NCBI GenBank assembly: GCA_963851245.1
Contig: CAWKOH010000012.1
Coordinates: 434,001 to 498,000, forward strand
Length of the DNA stretch: 64,000 nt
Direction: 5' to 3'
DNA from: CAWKOH01 sp963851245
Lineage (GTDB): Bacteria; Actinomycetota; Acidimicrobiia; Acidimicrobiales; Palsa-688
Under the pieces are notes generated by a model. The model saw only the letters and a program-made list of their open reading frames with translations, had not been told where the DNA came from and searched no databases. Numbering within the stretch: position 1 is the first letter of the stretch; each line of letters begins with the position of its first letter. Both the position numbers and the translations under genes were made by a program. This document shows positions 8,420-17,565 of this stretch, piece by piece.

Positions 8420-9271
8420 ATGGGAAGGGTTGAAGGAAAGGTCGCTTTCATCACCGGGGCGGCCCGGGGCCAGGGCCGGAGTCATGCCATCCGGCTGGCC
8501 GAGGAGGGCGCCGACATCGTCGCTGTCGATATCTGCGGCCCCATAGCCACCATGCGCTACCCGCTTGCCACTCCCGAGGATCTGGAGCAGACCGTCAAGG
8601 AAGTGGAAGCCACCGGTCGCAAGATCATCGCCCGCAAGGCTGACGTTCGTAATCGCGACCAGCTGCAGGACGTGATCGACGAGGCCATCTCCACCTTCGG
8701 CCGCCTCGACGTGGTGGTCGCCAACGCCGGGATCTGCCCGCTGGAGGACCCGACGCTGTGCCAGGGGTTCGTCGACGTGACCGACGTCGACCTGATCGGC
8801 GTCATGAACACGGTGGCGGTCTCGCTACCCCATCTCCAGGCCGGTGCGTCGATCATCGTCACCGGTTCGACTGCCGGGATGATGGAAGGCACCACGGAGA
8901 TGCTCGGGCCGTCGGGTGGCGTGGGCTACGCCTGGGCCAAGCGGATCGTGGCCAACTACGTGGAAGTGCTGGCGCTGCAGCTGGCCTCTCACATGGTGCG
9001 GCTCAACGGCATCCATCCGACCAACTGCGACACTCACCTCCTCCAGAACGAGGACATCTACAAGGCCTTCCGCCCCGACCTCGAGAAGCCCACCAAGGAG
9101 GACGCGGTCCTGGCTTTCCCGGCCATGCAAGCGATGCCCATTCCCTGGATCGACCCGCAGGACGTCAGCCACCTCGTGGCCTTCCTGGCCAGCGACGAGT
9201 CGCGCTACATCACGGGCCTGAACATCCGGGTCGATGCGGGAGCCATGCTGAAGTCCAGTCACGGCGTCTGA
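8420..9271 (+). CDS. mycofactocin-coupled SDR family oxidoreductase
   Basis: 283-residue short-chain dehydrogenase. The Rossmann motif is TGAARGQGRSHA at about residues 12-23. After the second strand comes the insertion AVDICGPIATMRYPLATPE, which is diagnostic of the mycofactocin-dependent subfamily (TIGR03971) and is thought to bury the nicotinamide so that mycofactocin re-oxidises it. VVANAGI and the Tyr-x3-Lys pair in GYAWAKR complete the active site. It oxidises an alcohol or reduces a carbonyl, probably on a CoA ester in this cluster. ATG start with GGGAGGCAGC upstream. No mycofactocin biosynthesis genes are in the window. A close paralogue lies at 56711-57526. Confidence 0.9.
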   Translation: MGRVEGKVAFITGAARGQGRSHAIRLAEEGADIVAVDICGPIATMRYPLATPEDLEQTVKEVEATGRKIIARKADVRNRDQLQDVIDEAISTFGRLDVVVANAGICPLEDPTLCQGFVDVTDVDLIGVMNTVAVSLPHLQAGASIIVTGSTAGMMEGTTEMLGPSGGVGYAWAKRIVANYVEVLALQLASHMVRLNGIHPTNCDTHLLQNEDIYKAFRPDLEKPTKEDAVLAFPAMQAMPIPWIDPQDVSHLVAFLASDESRYITGLNIRVDAGAMLKSSHGV

Positions 9272-9287
9272 TTCGAGAGTCGGCGGC

Positions 9288-10124
9288 GTGAGCACGGTCA
9301 GACGAGCCCACGATTGCTTGGTGAATGTCGACATGGGCGACGGGTCCCAACCCGACTGGATGGTCCGGGTCAAGGAGGACTACTTCAAGGCCGACAGCTC
9401 CATGTTCCGCAGCCGGGAGCTTCCCGAGCTGCTCGATGAGATGGACGCCCAAGGAGTACGGCGCGCCGTGCTGATGACCAACATCACCAAGCCCTCGAAG
9501 CGGGCGATCCAATTTACCGAAAAGCATCCTGATCGCTTCAACCTGGGCATCGGTGGCCACAATCTCCTCCGGCCCATGCCGACATTGACAGCCCTGGAGT
9601 CATTTGTGGCCGGTAACCCGGTGGCCTACGTCTCGATCGGGCCGAGCTTCTGGGGTGACGGCCGCTACCCCCCAACCGACGCCGTCTATTTTCCCCTGTA
9701 CACCAAGTGCTGTGAGCTCGGCGTCCCGCTCTGCATGAACACCGGCCTCCCCGGTCCTCCCATTCCCGGGGAGGTCCAGAACCCGATATACCTGGACCGG
9801 GTCTGCTACCACTTCCCCGAGCTCAAGCTGTGCATGATCCACGGGGCCGATCCCTGGTGGGACACCGCGATCAGGCTGATGATCAAGTACGGCAACCTTC
9901 GCATGATGACCTCCGCCTGGTCCCCTCGCCGGTTGCCGCCGTCCCTGCTTCACTTCATGCGGACCAGGGGCAAGGACAGGGTTATCTTTGCGTCGGACTC
10001 CCCGGTGCTCTCGATCACGAGGACGGTCACCGAGGCTGCCGCCCTGGACCTGCCCGAGGAAGTCCTCGACAACTATCTGTATGGCAACGCCGAGCGCTTC
10101 TTCTTCGCCGGCGAGGACGGCTGA
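9288..10124 (+). CDS. amidohydrolase family protein
   Basis: 278-residue PF04909-type TIM barrel, shorter than the other members here. The GTG start at 9288 is 16 bases after the SDR stop. PELLDEMDAQGVRRAVLM, HPDRFNLGIGGH, LCMIHGADPWWD near residue 180-190 and VIFASDSPVLS near 235-245 (the late catalytic Asp) follow the family order. The first D-x-H metal motif at the N-terminus is not clear: HDCLVNVDMG replaces it, so metal binding may be altered. It belongs to the rightward cluster between the SDR and the thiolase and could be a decarboxylase or C-C hydrolase of the pathway (inference). Confidence 0.78.
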   Translation: MSTVRRAHDCLVNVDMGDGSQPDWMVRVKEDYFKADSSMFRSRELPELLDEMDAQGVRRAVLMTNITKPSKRAIQFTEKHPDRFNLGIGGHNLLRPMPTLTALESFVAGNPVAYVSIGPSFWGDGRYPPTDAVYFPLYTKCCELGVPLCMNTGLPGPPIPGEVQNPIYLDRVCYHFPELKLCMIHGADPWWDTAIRLMIKYGNLRMMTSAWSPRRLPPSLLHFMRTRGKDRVIFASDSPVLSITRTVTEAAALDLPEEVLDNYLYGNAERFFFAGEDG

Positions 10125-10133
10125 GGGCGGGCC

Positions 10134-11296
10134 ATGTCGGACCGCACCCCTGTGATCGTGGGCATCGGGCTGAGTGACTACCCGAAGGCCCCGCATCTCG
10201 ACAGTCTCGGCCATCACACTCAGGCCGTGCAGCGGGCCCTGGCCGACAGCGGGATGGCCAAGAGTGAGATAGACGGCTTCGTTTCGGCCGGGATGGGGGC
10301 GGGTGAGCTCACCGCCGGTCTCGCCGAGTACTTCGGTGTCAACTATCGATTCCTCGACGGCACCATGACCGGCGGCTCCTCGTTCGAGTACCACGTGCAG
10401 CACGCCGTGGCGGCCATCCGGGAAGGGATGTGCGACACCGTGCTCATCACCTATGGCTCGGACTTCCTCTCCAGGATGGGCCGCACCCTGGGGACGGGGG
10501 ACTCGGTCGCAGCGATCGGGTGTCCGGGCCAATGCAGTACGAGGCGCCGTTCGGGAACACCCTGGTCGGCGCCTACGCCATGGCGGCCCGCCGCCACATG
10601 CACGAGTTCGGGACGACCTCGGAAAACTTGGCGGAGATCGCAGTAGGAGTCCGGGAATACGCCGGGCTGAACCCCGATGCCATGTACCGCGCCCCGATAA
10701 CGGTGGAGGACGTGCTCCACTCCCGGCTCGTGGCGGATCCGCTCCACAAGCTCGACTGCTGTGTGGTTTCAGACGGCGGAGGGGCGCTGCTCATAACCAC
10801 CGCCGACCGGGCCAGGGATCTCCGCCAACCGCCGGTCTACGTCCTCGGCGCGGCCTCGGCCCAGACCCACTGGAACATCAGCCAGATGCCGGACTTCACG
10901 ACGACGGCTGCGGCGCAGTGCGGCCCCGAAGCGTTGGCGCAAGCCGGAATCTCACCGGCGGACGTGGACACGATCCAGCTGTACGACAGCTTCACGATCA
11001 CGGTGCTTCTCCTCCTGGAGGATCTGGGCTTCTGCAAGAAGGGAGAAGGAGGCACCTTCGTCGCGGACGGGCACCTGCGCCGCGGCGGCCGTCTTCCCCT
11101 CAACACGGACGGCGGGGGCCTGTCATCGAGCCATTCGGGGATGCGGGGCATCTTCCTGCTCATCGAGGCGACGAGGCAGCTGCGCAACCAGGGAGGCGAG
11201 GCTCAGGTCCCCGACTGCGAGGTGGCGTTGGCATGCGGGTCGGGTGGCTTCCTCTCCTGCATCGGGGCGGTCGTGCTCGGAAAGGAGCATCCGTGA
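10134..11296 (+). CDS. SCP-x-type thiolase / lipid-transfer protein, with an apparent frameshift
   Basis: Thiolase-superfamily enzyme of the non-specific lipid-transfer (Ltp2/SCP-x) type. The N-terminal half (10134 to about 10525) reads VIVGIGLSDYPKAP through GDSVAAIG. The C-terminal half continues in another frame from GPMQYEAPFGNTLVGAYAM through CGSGGFLSCIGAVVLG. One base lost or gained at about 10518-10530 joins them into a protein of about 387 residues, typical length. The usual condensing Cys is not evident near residue 90, as in Ltp2 retro-aldolases. It is followed with a 4-base overlap by a DUF35 protein, the known partner of such aldolases. Probably a sequence error rather than a dead gene. 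Confidence 0.8.
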
Positions 11297-11721
11297 CGAT
11301 TGAGGTTCGCCCGGGAGAGTGGACGAAGCCTCTTCCGGAGCCCGATGCCATCTCGGCTGAGTACTGGTCCGCCCTCGCAGCGGGACGTCTCCTGGTTCAA
11401 AGCTGCCCCGAATGTGGCCAGCACCAGTTCTATCCGAGAGCGCTGTGCACACAGTGCGGGACCGAGCCCGTCTGGGATGAGGTGTCGGGCCGGGGCACCG
11501 TGTACACCTTCACCGTCATCCGTCAGAACGGAGTGCCGTCATTCCGCGACGAGACCCCCTATGTGGTGGCCATGATCGACCTGGAGGAGGGACCCCGCCT
11601 CATGGGGAACATCACCGGATGCTCCGTGGACGAGGTCCGGGTCGGGATGGCTGTGCGAGCCTACGCGGTGGCGGCCGAGCCGGGGATCGGCGTCCCCCAA
11701 TGGGAGCCGGCCCCGGAATAG
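11293..11721 (+). CDS. Zn-ribbon / OB-fold (DUF35) protein, thiolase partner
   Basis: 142 residues from GTG at 11293, overlapping the thiolase stop as GTGA. The N-terminal zinc ribbon has two Cys pairs, CPECG and CTQCG, near residues 38-41 and 52-55. It is followed by an OB-fold with GRGTVYTFTVIRQ and TPYVVAMIDLEEGPRLMGN. Proteins of this type (ChsH2-like) bind the acyl-CoA and pair with SCP-x thiolases to form hydratases or retro-aldolases; the overlap with the thiolase gene supports a physical complex here. Small and cytoplasmic. Confidence 0.88.
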   Translation: MTIEVRPGEWTKPLPEPDAISAEYWSALAAGRLLVQSCPECGQHQFYPRALCTQCGTEPVWDEVSGRGTVYTFTVIRQNGVPSFRDETPYVVAMIDLEEGPRLMGNITGCSVDEVRVGMAVRAYAVAAEPGIGVPQWEPAPE

Positions 11722-11821
11722 ATCGCCGGGCCTGCCGGACCAGAACCGCCGCGCCTGTCCCTGCAGCCAACGATCCAGGTTGTCGAGCGTGTGGGACCGG
11801 AACGGTGGTAGGACTGGGGGC

Positions 11822-12754
11822 GTGAAGGCAGTCAGAGCGAAGCAGGGTGGGGTCGTCGTCGAAGAGATCGACGAGGCGCCGGGGAGCGGGGAGTTGGTCT
11901 TCATCAAGTCGGCCAGTATCTGCGGGTCCGACTTCGGCTATCTGGCCGGGGGCAGCCACTTCATCCTGGGGCACGAACTGGCGGGCGTGCTTGAGGACGG
12001 CAGCCCTGTCGCAGTGGAATCGCTGGCCGCGTGCATGAAATGTCGGCCCTGCCTCGAGGGGCGGTACAACCTGTGCTCGACGGCACATGACCACACTCTC
12101 GGCTTCTCCTCGGACGGGGGCATGTGCGAAGCCTTTCGCCACCCGGGTCGCCATCTCGTACCACTACCGGCCGGGCTGGAGGTGGCCGACGCCTCACTGG
12201 TCGAGCCGGCGGCCGTCGCCTGGCACGGGCTGCGGATCAGCGGTACGGCACCGACCACGCGTGTGGCCGTCGTCGGGGGCGGATCCATAGGGCTGATGGC
12301 GGTCGCCGCCGCCCGAGCCATGGGCGCCGGCGAGGTGGCGCTCGAGGCCCGCTATCCCCGCCAACGCCAGGCAGGCGAGCGTCTGGGCGCAGGAGAGACC
12401 TCGGGCCTGTACGACATCGTGGTCGAGTCGGCCGGCTCGCAGAGCTCCATGGCCCGCAGCGTTGACCTGGTCGCGCCGGGTGGGGCGATCGTCATCCTCG
12501 GCCTCCATCTCGAGGAGTTCAGTCCGGACTTCCTCACCATCTTCACGAAAGAAGCCCGGATACTGCCGTCGATCGCATATTGCAGTCACGACGGTGACAA
12601 GGACATGTCAGAAGCGGCGTCGATGCTGGCTCGTGATCCGAATATTGCCGAGACCCTGATAACCCACCGCTTCCCTCTCGCCGACGCCGAAGAAGCATTT
12701 CGGGTGGCGCAAGACCGAGAGGCCGGCGCCATCAAGGTGGTCATAGAGCCGTAG
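11822..12754 (+). CDS. zinc-dependent alcohol dehydrogenase (MDR family)
   Basis: 310 residues from GTG at 11822; an in-frame ATG further upstream lacks homology. The catalytic zinc ligand is in SICGSDFGY near residue 33, GHELAGV follows, and the structural zinc Cys group is ACMKCRPCLEGRYNLC near 64-79. The Rossmann glycines are VAVVGGGSIGLMAVAA near 142-157. VEPAAVAWHGL is the usual domain joint. It oxidises an alcohol or reduces an aldehyde with NAD(P). Slightly short for the family (usually 340-350), mainly between the Rossmann motif and YDIVVESAG. Last gene of the rightward cluster, 100 bases after the DUF35 gene. Confidence 0.87.
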   Translation: MKAVRAKQGGVVVEEIDEAPGSGELVFIKSASICGSDFGYLAGGSHFILGHELAGVLEDGSPVAVESLAACMKCRPCLEGRYNLCSTAHDHTLGFSSDGGMCEAFRHPGRHLVPLPAGLEVADASLVEPAAVAWHGLRISGTAPTTRVAVVGGGSIGLMAVAAARAMGAGEVALEARYPRQRQAGERLGAGETSGLYDIVVESAGSQSSMARSVDLVAPGGAIVILGLHLEEFSPDFLTIFTKEARILPSIAYCSHDGDKDMSEAASMLARDPNIAETLITHRFPLADAEEAFRVAQDREAGAIKVVIEP

Positions 12755-12794
12755 CTGCCTGCCCACGCCGGCGAGGAAGTGGCCCGCATTCAGA

Positions 12795-13574
12795 TCAGCG
12801 CTGCCTCGGTTCCTGCGTGTCGGGGCCGCGCTCGGCTACCTCGGCCAAGCCGATAGGGTTTCCAACCCGCGTGTAGAGAAGGCCCTGATCCATGGCCGCC
12901 CGGTAGGGTCGGTCGAGGGACTCCCAGATCGCTCGCACCGTGCCCTGGGTGGCCGAAGGCGGCTTGCGGGCGATGGTGGCGGCGATGTCGTGAGCCCGGC
13001 CCCACAGGTCGGCGCGCTCCACCACCTCGGTCACCAGGCCGATGCGCAGCGCGGTGTCCGCCGTGACACGTTCGTCATTGCCGAGCAGAGCCATGCGAAG
13101 GGTGTCGGCCAGGCCGATCTTGCGCATCAAACCAACGGGCTCGAGTGCCGACACGAACCCGTAGGTCACGTGGGAGTCGAAAAAGGTGGCGTCGCGGGAG
13201 CAGATGACGATGTCGGACTCGTTGAGGAAGTAGAAGGCGCCGGCCGAACAGATGCCGTGCACGGCGCAGACGACGGGCTTCCAGACCTTCTGCCACTTCG
13301 GGCTCAGCAACTCCCCGGGATCCTCGTGGTTCCAGATCAGCTCAGGCTGCCCGTAGGACTTCTTCGTGTCCAGACCGGCGCAGAAGGCGCGGTCGCCGGC
13401 CGCTCGCAGCACAACAGAATTAACTCCGGTGTCGCCCTTGATGAGCCGCCACACCTCGCGCATCTCCTCGCACATGCGGCGGTCGAACACGTTCAGGACG
13501 TCCGGCCGGTTCAAGGTTACGGTGGCAACGCGGTCCTCGGGCGACGTCTCGTAGATGATCGTCTCGAACCCCAT
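12795..13574 (-). CDS. enoyl-CoA hydratase/isomerase family protein
   Basis: 259-residue crotonase. VTLNRPDVLNVFD near residue 20, DRAFCAGLD near 61-69 (first oxyanion region), and VHGICSAGAFYFLNESDIVI near 106-125. The region of the first catalytic Glu has Ala-Phe-Tyr instead, and FVSALEPVGLMRKIG covers the second Glu position. It may act on an unusual acyl-CoA or as an isomerase. Leftward, convergent with the alcohol dehydrogenase, and closely resembles the fragment at the right edge of the window (63366-64000). A perfect 12-base palindrome lies 46 bases upstream of its ATG. Confidence 0.86.
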   Translation of the reverse strand: MGFETIIYETSPEDRVATVTLNRPDVLNVFDRRMCEEMREVWRLIKGDTGVNSVVLRAAGDRAFCAGLDTKKSYGQPELIWNHEDPGELLSPKWQKVWKPVVCAVHGICSAGAFYFLNESDIVICSRDATFFDSHVTYGFVSALEPVGLMRKIGLADTLRMALLGNDERVTADTALRIGLVTEVVERADLWGRAHDIAATIARKPPSATQGTVRAIWESLDRPYRAAMDQGLLYTRVGNPIGLAEVAERGPDTQEPRQR

Positions 13575-13619
13575 TTTGCGTTTCCTCGTCGCTCTACGGC
13601 CCAGAAGGCCACTCCATAA

Positions 13620-13631
13620 ACATCTAGATGT
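13620..13631. promoter_or_regulatory. perfect palindrome upstream of the crotonase gene
   Basis: ACATCTAGATGT, a perfect 12-base palindrome, 46 bases upstream of the leftward crotonase start and downstream of the glucosidase gene. It matches 11 of 12 bases of the site at 5300-5311. Size and symmetry suit a TetR- or MarR-type operator. Confidence 0.45.
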
Positions 13632-13679
13632 AACAGTAGGTCTCCGCTCTCGGGGGCCGCAACGAGCGACTGAGTGCTC

Positions 13680-16167
13680 CTACTCGACGACCTCTACATC
13701 TATTACGTGCGCGATGTCGGCGACGGAGCGGCCGATGTGAAGCCGGTAAGAGCCTGGCGCCACCAACCAGCCCGGTTCGGGAGGAGGGTCGCCGAGGCCG
13801 GTGGCGGCCAGACCGGCTCGGGCTGTCACGGCGGCCCAATCCGGCTGACCCGGGTCCCAGTAAGCGAACGAGCGGTCGTCCAGGTTCAGCTGTACCGTCG
13901 AGGACAGGCCGGCTCCGAGGTTGACCTTGGCAAAGGCGACCAGTTCTTTGAGGGGACGGGTCAGGCGCGGTTTGACCTGCTCGAGGTAGCACTGGACCAC
14001 CTCGCTCCCGGGCCGGTCCCCGATGTTGGTGACCGGCACGGTGACAGTTCAGTCGATCTCCACGGCGGAAGGCCCCTGAGCAAACGGGTTCACCAATCGC
14101 GAAGGTCGTGTAGGAGAGCCCGTGTCCGAATGGAAAGCGCACCGCAAGGCGCCGGGTGTCGTACCAGCGGTAGCCCACGAGAAGGGACTCGCCGTATCGA
14201 ACGGTGCCGTTCTCGCCCGGGAAGTTCCCGAATGACGGGTTGTGCTCCAGGCCCAAAGGCATCGTGGTGGGGAGCCGGCCGCCGGGGTCGACGGCACCGG
14301 TCAGGACTTCGGCCAGGGCCACCCCGAACTCCTGGCCGCCGAACCAGCCCATGAGTACGACGGGTACCTCGCCGGCCCACGGCATGGTGACCGGGGATCC
14401 GGTGTTCACCACTACCACGGTGCGACTGTTGGCGGCGGCCACGGCCCGGATCAGTTCGTCCTGACCTCCGGGCAGATCCATCGAGTCCCGGTCTCGTCCT
14501 TCCGTCTCCCAGTCGGCGGTGGTGCCGACAACCACGACGGCGAGGTCCGAGCGGCGAGCGACCTCGATGGCGCGATCCATCAGGTCGGCTCTCTCCGGCC
14601 GGCGGCATCCGACCGACACGCCGGTCATAAGCGTTGAGGCTTCGTTGCTGAGTTCCACCACGACCTGGACCGCCTGCCCCGCTCTCAGCGAGACTCGGCT
14701 GAATATTTCCCGGCTGCCCAGACCGAAGAAACCCTCGCCTGCCGGTGGGGGGTCTATGAATCCGTCCAGGATGACGTCCCCGTCGAGCACGAGCCGGGCC
14801 CGCCCGGCCTGGACCAGGCTGAATGTCCAATCGCCATCCTCGTCCGGGGCGAAGGTCCCCGCCGCCCGCATGCTGAACTGTTCCGGGATGCCCGGCGCCG
14901 GCCGTCCGAAGAACAACAGCCTGGCTTCACTGGCCTGTCGAGTCGCGATCGCCGGGCCGCCCAGACGGTGCCCGGCGTAAAACGAGAGCTCCATCTCGAT
15001 CGACAGAACCGGCGTGGTCTTGTCGATGTCGCACCCGCGCTCGTGGAGCACTTCGACGTCGGGCCCGCAGGCGCTCCGAAGCGCGTCCAGCGGCGTGGGT
15101 CCCGGGAAGGAGACGAGGGCGGCCGAGCCACCACCGTGGATCTGGGGGCGGGTCGCTCCCGGGCCTATGACCGCGATGCGCCGCAGCGCTCCCGGGTCGA
15201 TCGGCAACACGCCACCTTCGTTGCGAAGTAGAACCATCGAAGCAGCCGCGGCGGTCCGGGCGACCCGTCGGTGCTCGGGGCGATCGCCGTTCTGGGGAGC
15301 GGGGCCTGACCCATCGAGCGCCCCGACTCTTTCCAGTGATTCGAGCAGGTGCCGGACCTGTCCGTCGATGACCGTCTCCGGCAACTCCCCCGCCCGAACG
15401 GCCCCGGCGAGGGCGGCGCCGAAGGAACGGCCCGGTCCCGGCATCTCCAGGTCGAGCCCGGCTCGGGCCGAGTCGACCGTGGTGGTGGCGGCGAACCAAT
15501 CGGTGACAACGAAACCTTGGAAACCCCACTCCTGGCGCAAAATTCCGGCGAGCAGTTCGGGCTGTTCGCTGCACCATCTGCCGTTGACCCGGTTGTAGGA
15601 GGTCATCACGCCCAGTGCGCCCCCCTCCTTCACCGCCATCTCGAAGGGACGGAGGTAGATCTCGCGGAGGGCCCTGTCGTCGATGACCGAGTTGCTGATA
15701 TGGCGCTGGAACTCCGCCTCGTTACCCACGAAGTGCTTGACGGTGGTAATCACACCTCGGGACTGAGCTCCCCGCACGAAGGCGGCGGCGATGGATCCCG
15801 ACAGCATGGGATCCTCCGAGTAGCACTCGAAGTTCCGCCCATACAGAGGGGACCGATGAATGTTCACCGTCGGGGCTAGGAGTACCCGGATGTCTTTGCC
15901 CCGGGCGTCCTCTCCTATTGCCGCGGCCACCTGCTCGACCAGCGCGGGATCCCAGGTGGCACCGAGGGCCGATCCGCACGGAATACACAGCGCCGGGCTC
16001 CCCCCCACCAGGTCCGGTCCTCGGGCCCCGTTCGGCCCGTCACTCATGAGGATCTTCGGGACTCCGAGCCGGTCCACAGCTACTGTCGACCACATGTCCT
16101 CGCCCGCGGTGAGGGCCGCCTTCTCGTCCAGCGTGAGCTCGGAGATCAACTTCTCGACGTCAGCCAC
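13680..16167 (-). CDS. GH3 beta-glucosidase with PA14 insert, C-terminal frameshift
   Basis: Glycoside hydrolase family 3 enzyme of about 829 residues. The N-terminal barrel shows VKHFVGNEAEFQRH near 142-155 and the nucleophile Asp in GFVVTDWFAATTTVDSA near 215-230. A PA14 domain lies at roughly 385-530 inside the second domain, as in some broad-specificity glucosidases. The fibronectin-like C-terminal domain is reached only by a one-base frameshift at about 14040-14048: SGAFRRGDRLN is followed in the other frame by VTVPVTNIGDRPGSEVVQ. It ends at 13680. No signal peptide, so cytoplasmic. It removes terminal glucose or related sugars; the substrate is open. An outlier among acyl-CoA genes; divergent from the aminotransferase. 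Confidence 0.87.
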
Positions 16168-16333
16168 CCATCCCTCCCCGTCGATAGTCGCTTGAATCGC
16201 CCGATCGGGTCAAGCCGGCGCAGGACGACCGGCGCGGGGGCGTTCCGTCTACTCTCGCATGAACGGCCCGGCCATGGGACTTGACTTGCTAACCCGGCTG
16301 CCGCGCCCGGCCGGCCACCGCAAGGAGGACGTG

Positions 16334-17548
16334 ATGACAATCAAGATCGACGAACTGGTTAGCAGGAGGGTCCGGGAGGCGCCGCCCGCGTACTTCACGG
16401 AGCCGCCGGTACCTGTAACCTACGACTTCGATCAGGGGGTGCCGGCACCCGAGCTGTACCCGCTCGAGGACCTGGCCCGCTATGCCGCTACCGCCCTGGA
16501 GCGGTTCGGGCCCTCGGCTTGTGCCTACGTCGGAGACGAAGGCTACGACGAGCTGTCGTACGGGCCTGCCGGCCTGCGGTGGGTACTGGCGGATCGGGTC
16601 CGCCAGCGCCAGGGCAGGGAACTCGGCTCGCGGGGAGTCATGCTCTTCAACGGTTCGGCCCAGGGCCTGGCCACCCTGGCCGCGACGTTTTGCGACCCCG
16701 GCGACGGCGTGGTGGTGGAAGCTCTGTCATTTCCGTTCATGGTCGGGTACCTGGCCGCGACCGGGGCCGAGCTGACCACAGTGCCCGTCGACGAAGACGG
16801 CATGGATGTCGACGCCCTGGAGAAGGCCTTTGACACCCTGGAGGAGCGCGGCGTCAGGCCCAAACTGCTGTACACCATTCCGACCTACCAGGTACCAACC
16901 GGGACCTGCATGCCGATGCATCGCCGCGAGCAGCTCGTGGAACTGATCCAACGGCGGGGCGTGGTCGTGGTCGAGGACAACTGCTACTACGACATCCACT
17001 ACGAAGAACCGCCGCCCCCGACCCTCCTCAGCCTCGACGACAGCGGTCTGGTGATCCAGTCCGACAGCTTCTCGAAGATCCTCGCTCCCGGACTGCGCAT
17101 GGGTTGGGTGGCCGGCGTCCCCGAGGCGGTCGCGGCGGTCGCCGTCGCTCGCCAGGACCTGGGGGTGAGCCAGTGGTTGGCCCGGGCTCTCGAGCTCTAC
17201 GTGGGCGACGGCCGGCTCGACGTCCACGTCGGCCAGCTGCGCGGTGCGTACCGGCGCAAGCGCGACATCGCCCTGGCCGCTCTGCGCGAGCACTGCGCGC
17301 CATGGGTCAACTTCCAGGTACCGCAAGGCGGGATCTACTTCTGGCTGGAGATGTCCGACGACGTCGATTGGGACGCCGCACGGGACCGGGTGGCCCAGGA
17401 AGGGGTGGCCTGCCGGCCGGGGGAGCGCTTCAGCGGTGATGACACTGGCCGCCGGTTCCTGCGCATGGCCTATCTCCAGGTCCCCGAGGACGAGATCAGG
17501 CGCGGGGTCGCGGCCCTGGGCCGGGCGCTGGCTGCCAGCGCCCGCTGA
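16334..17548 (+). CDS. PLP-dependent aminotransferase, MocR/2-aminoadipate type (class I/II fold)
   Basis: 404 residues from ATG at 16334, preferred over ATG at 16259 because AAGGAGG lies seven to thirteen bases upstream. The order of motifs is that of stand-alone MocR-like aminotransferases without the GntR domain: FNGSAQGLATLAATF, IPTYQVPTGTCMPMHRRE, VVEDNCYYDIHYEE, then the PLP Lys in SDSFSKILAPGLRMGWVAG. YFWLEMSDDVDWD and the C-terminal Arg in FLRMAYLQV complete the fold. It transfers amino groups between an amino acid and a keto acid; the substrate is unknown. It is followed after 17 bases by a lactonase-like gene. Confidence 0.88.
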   Translation: MTIKIDELVSRRVREAPPAYFTEPPVPVTYDFDQGVPAPELYPLEDLARYAATALERFGPSACAYVGDEGYDELSYGPAGLRWVLADRVRQRQGRELGSRGVMLFNGSAQGLATLAATFCDPGDGVVVEALSFPFMVGYLAATGAELTTVPVDEDGMDVDALEKAFDTLEERGVRPKLLYTIPTYQVPTGTCMPMHRREQLVELIQRRGVVVVEDNCYYDIHYEEPPPPTLLSLDDSGLVIQSDSFSKILAPGLRMGWVAGVPEAVAAVAVARQDLGVSQWLARALELYVGDGRLDVHVGQLRGAYRRKRDIALAALREHCAPWVNFQVPQGGIYFWLEMSDDVDWDAARDRVAQEGVACRPGERFSGDDTGRRFLRMAYLQVPEDEIRRGVAALGRALAASAR

Positions 17549-17565
17549 CCCGGCGAGGGTCCGAC

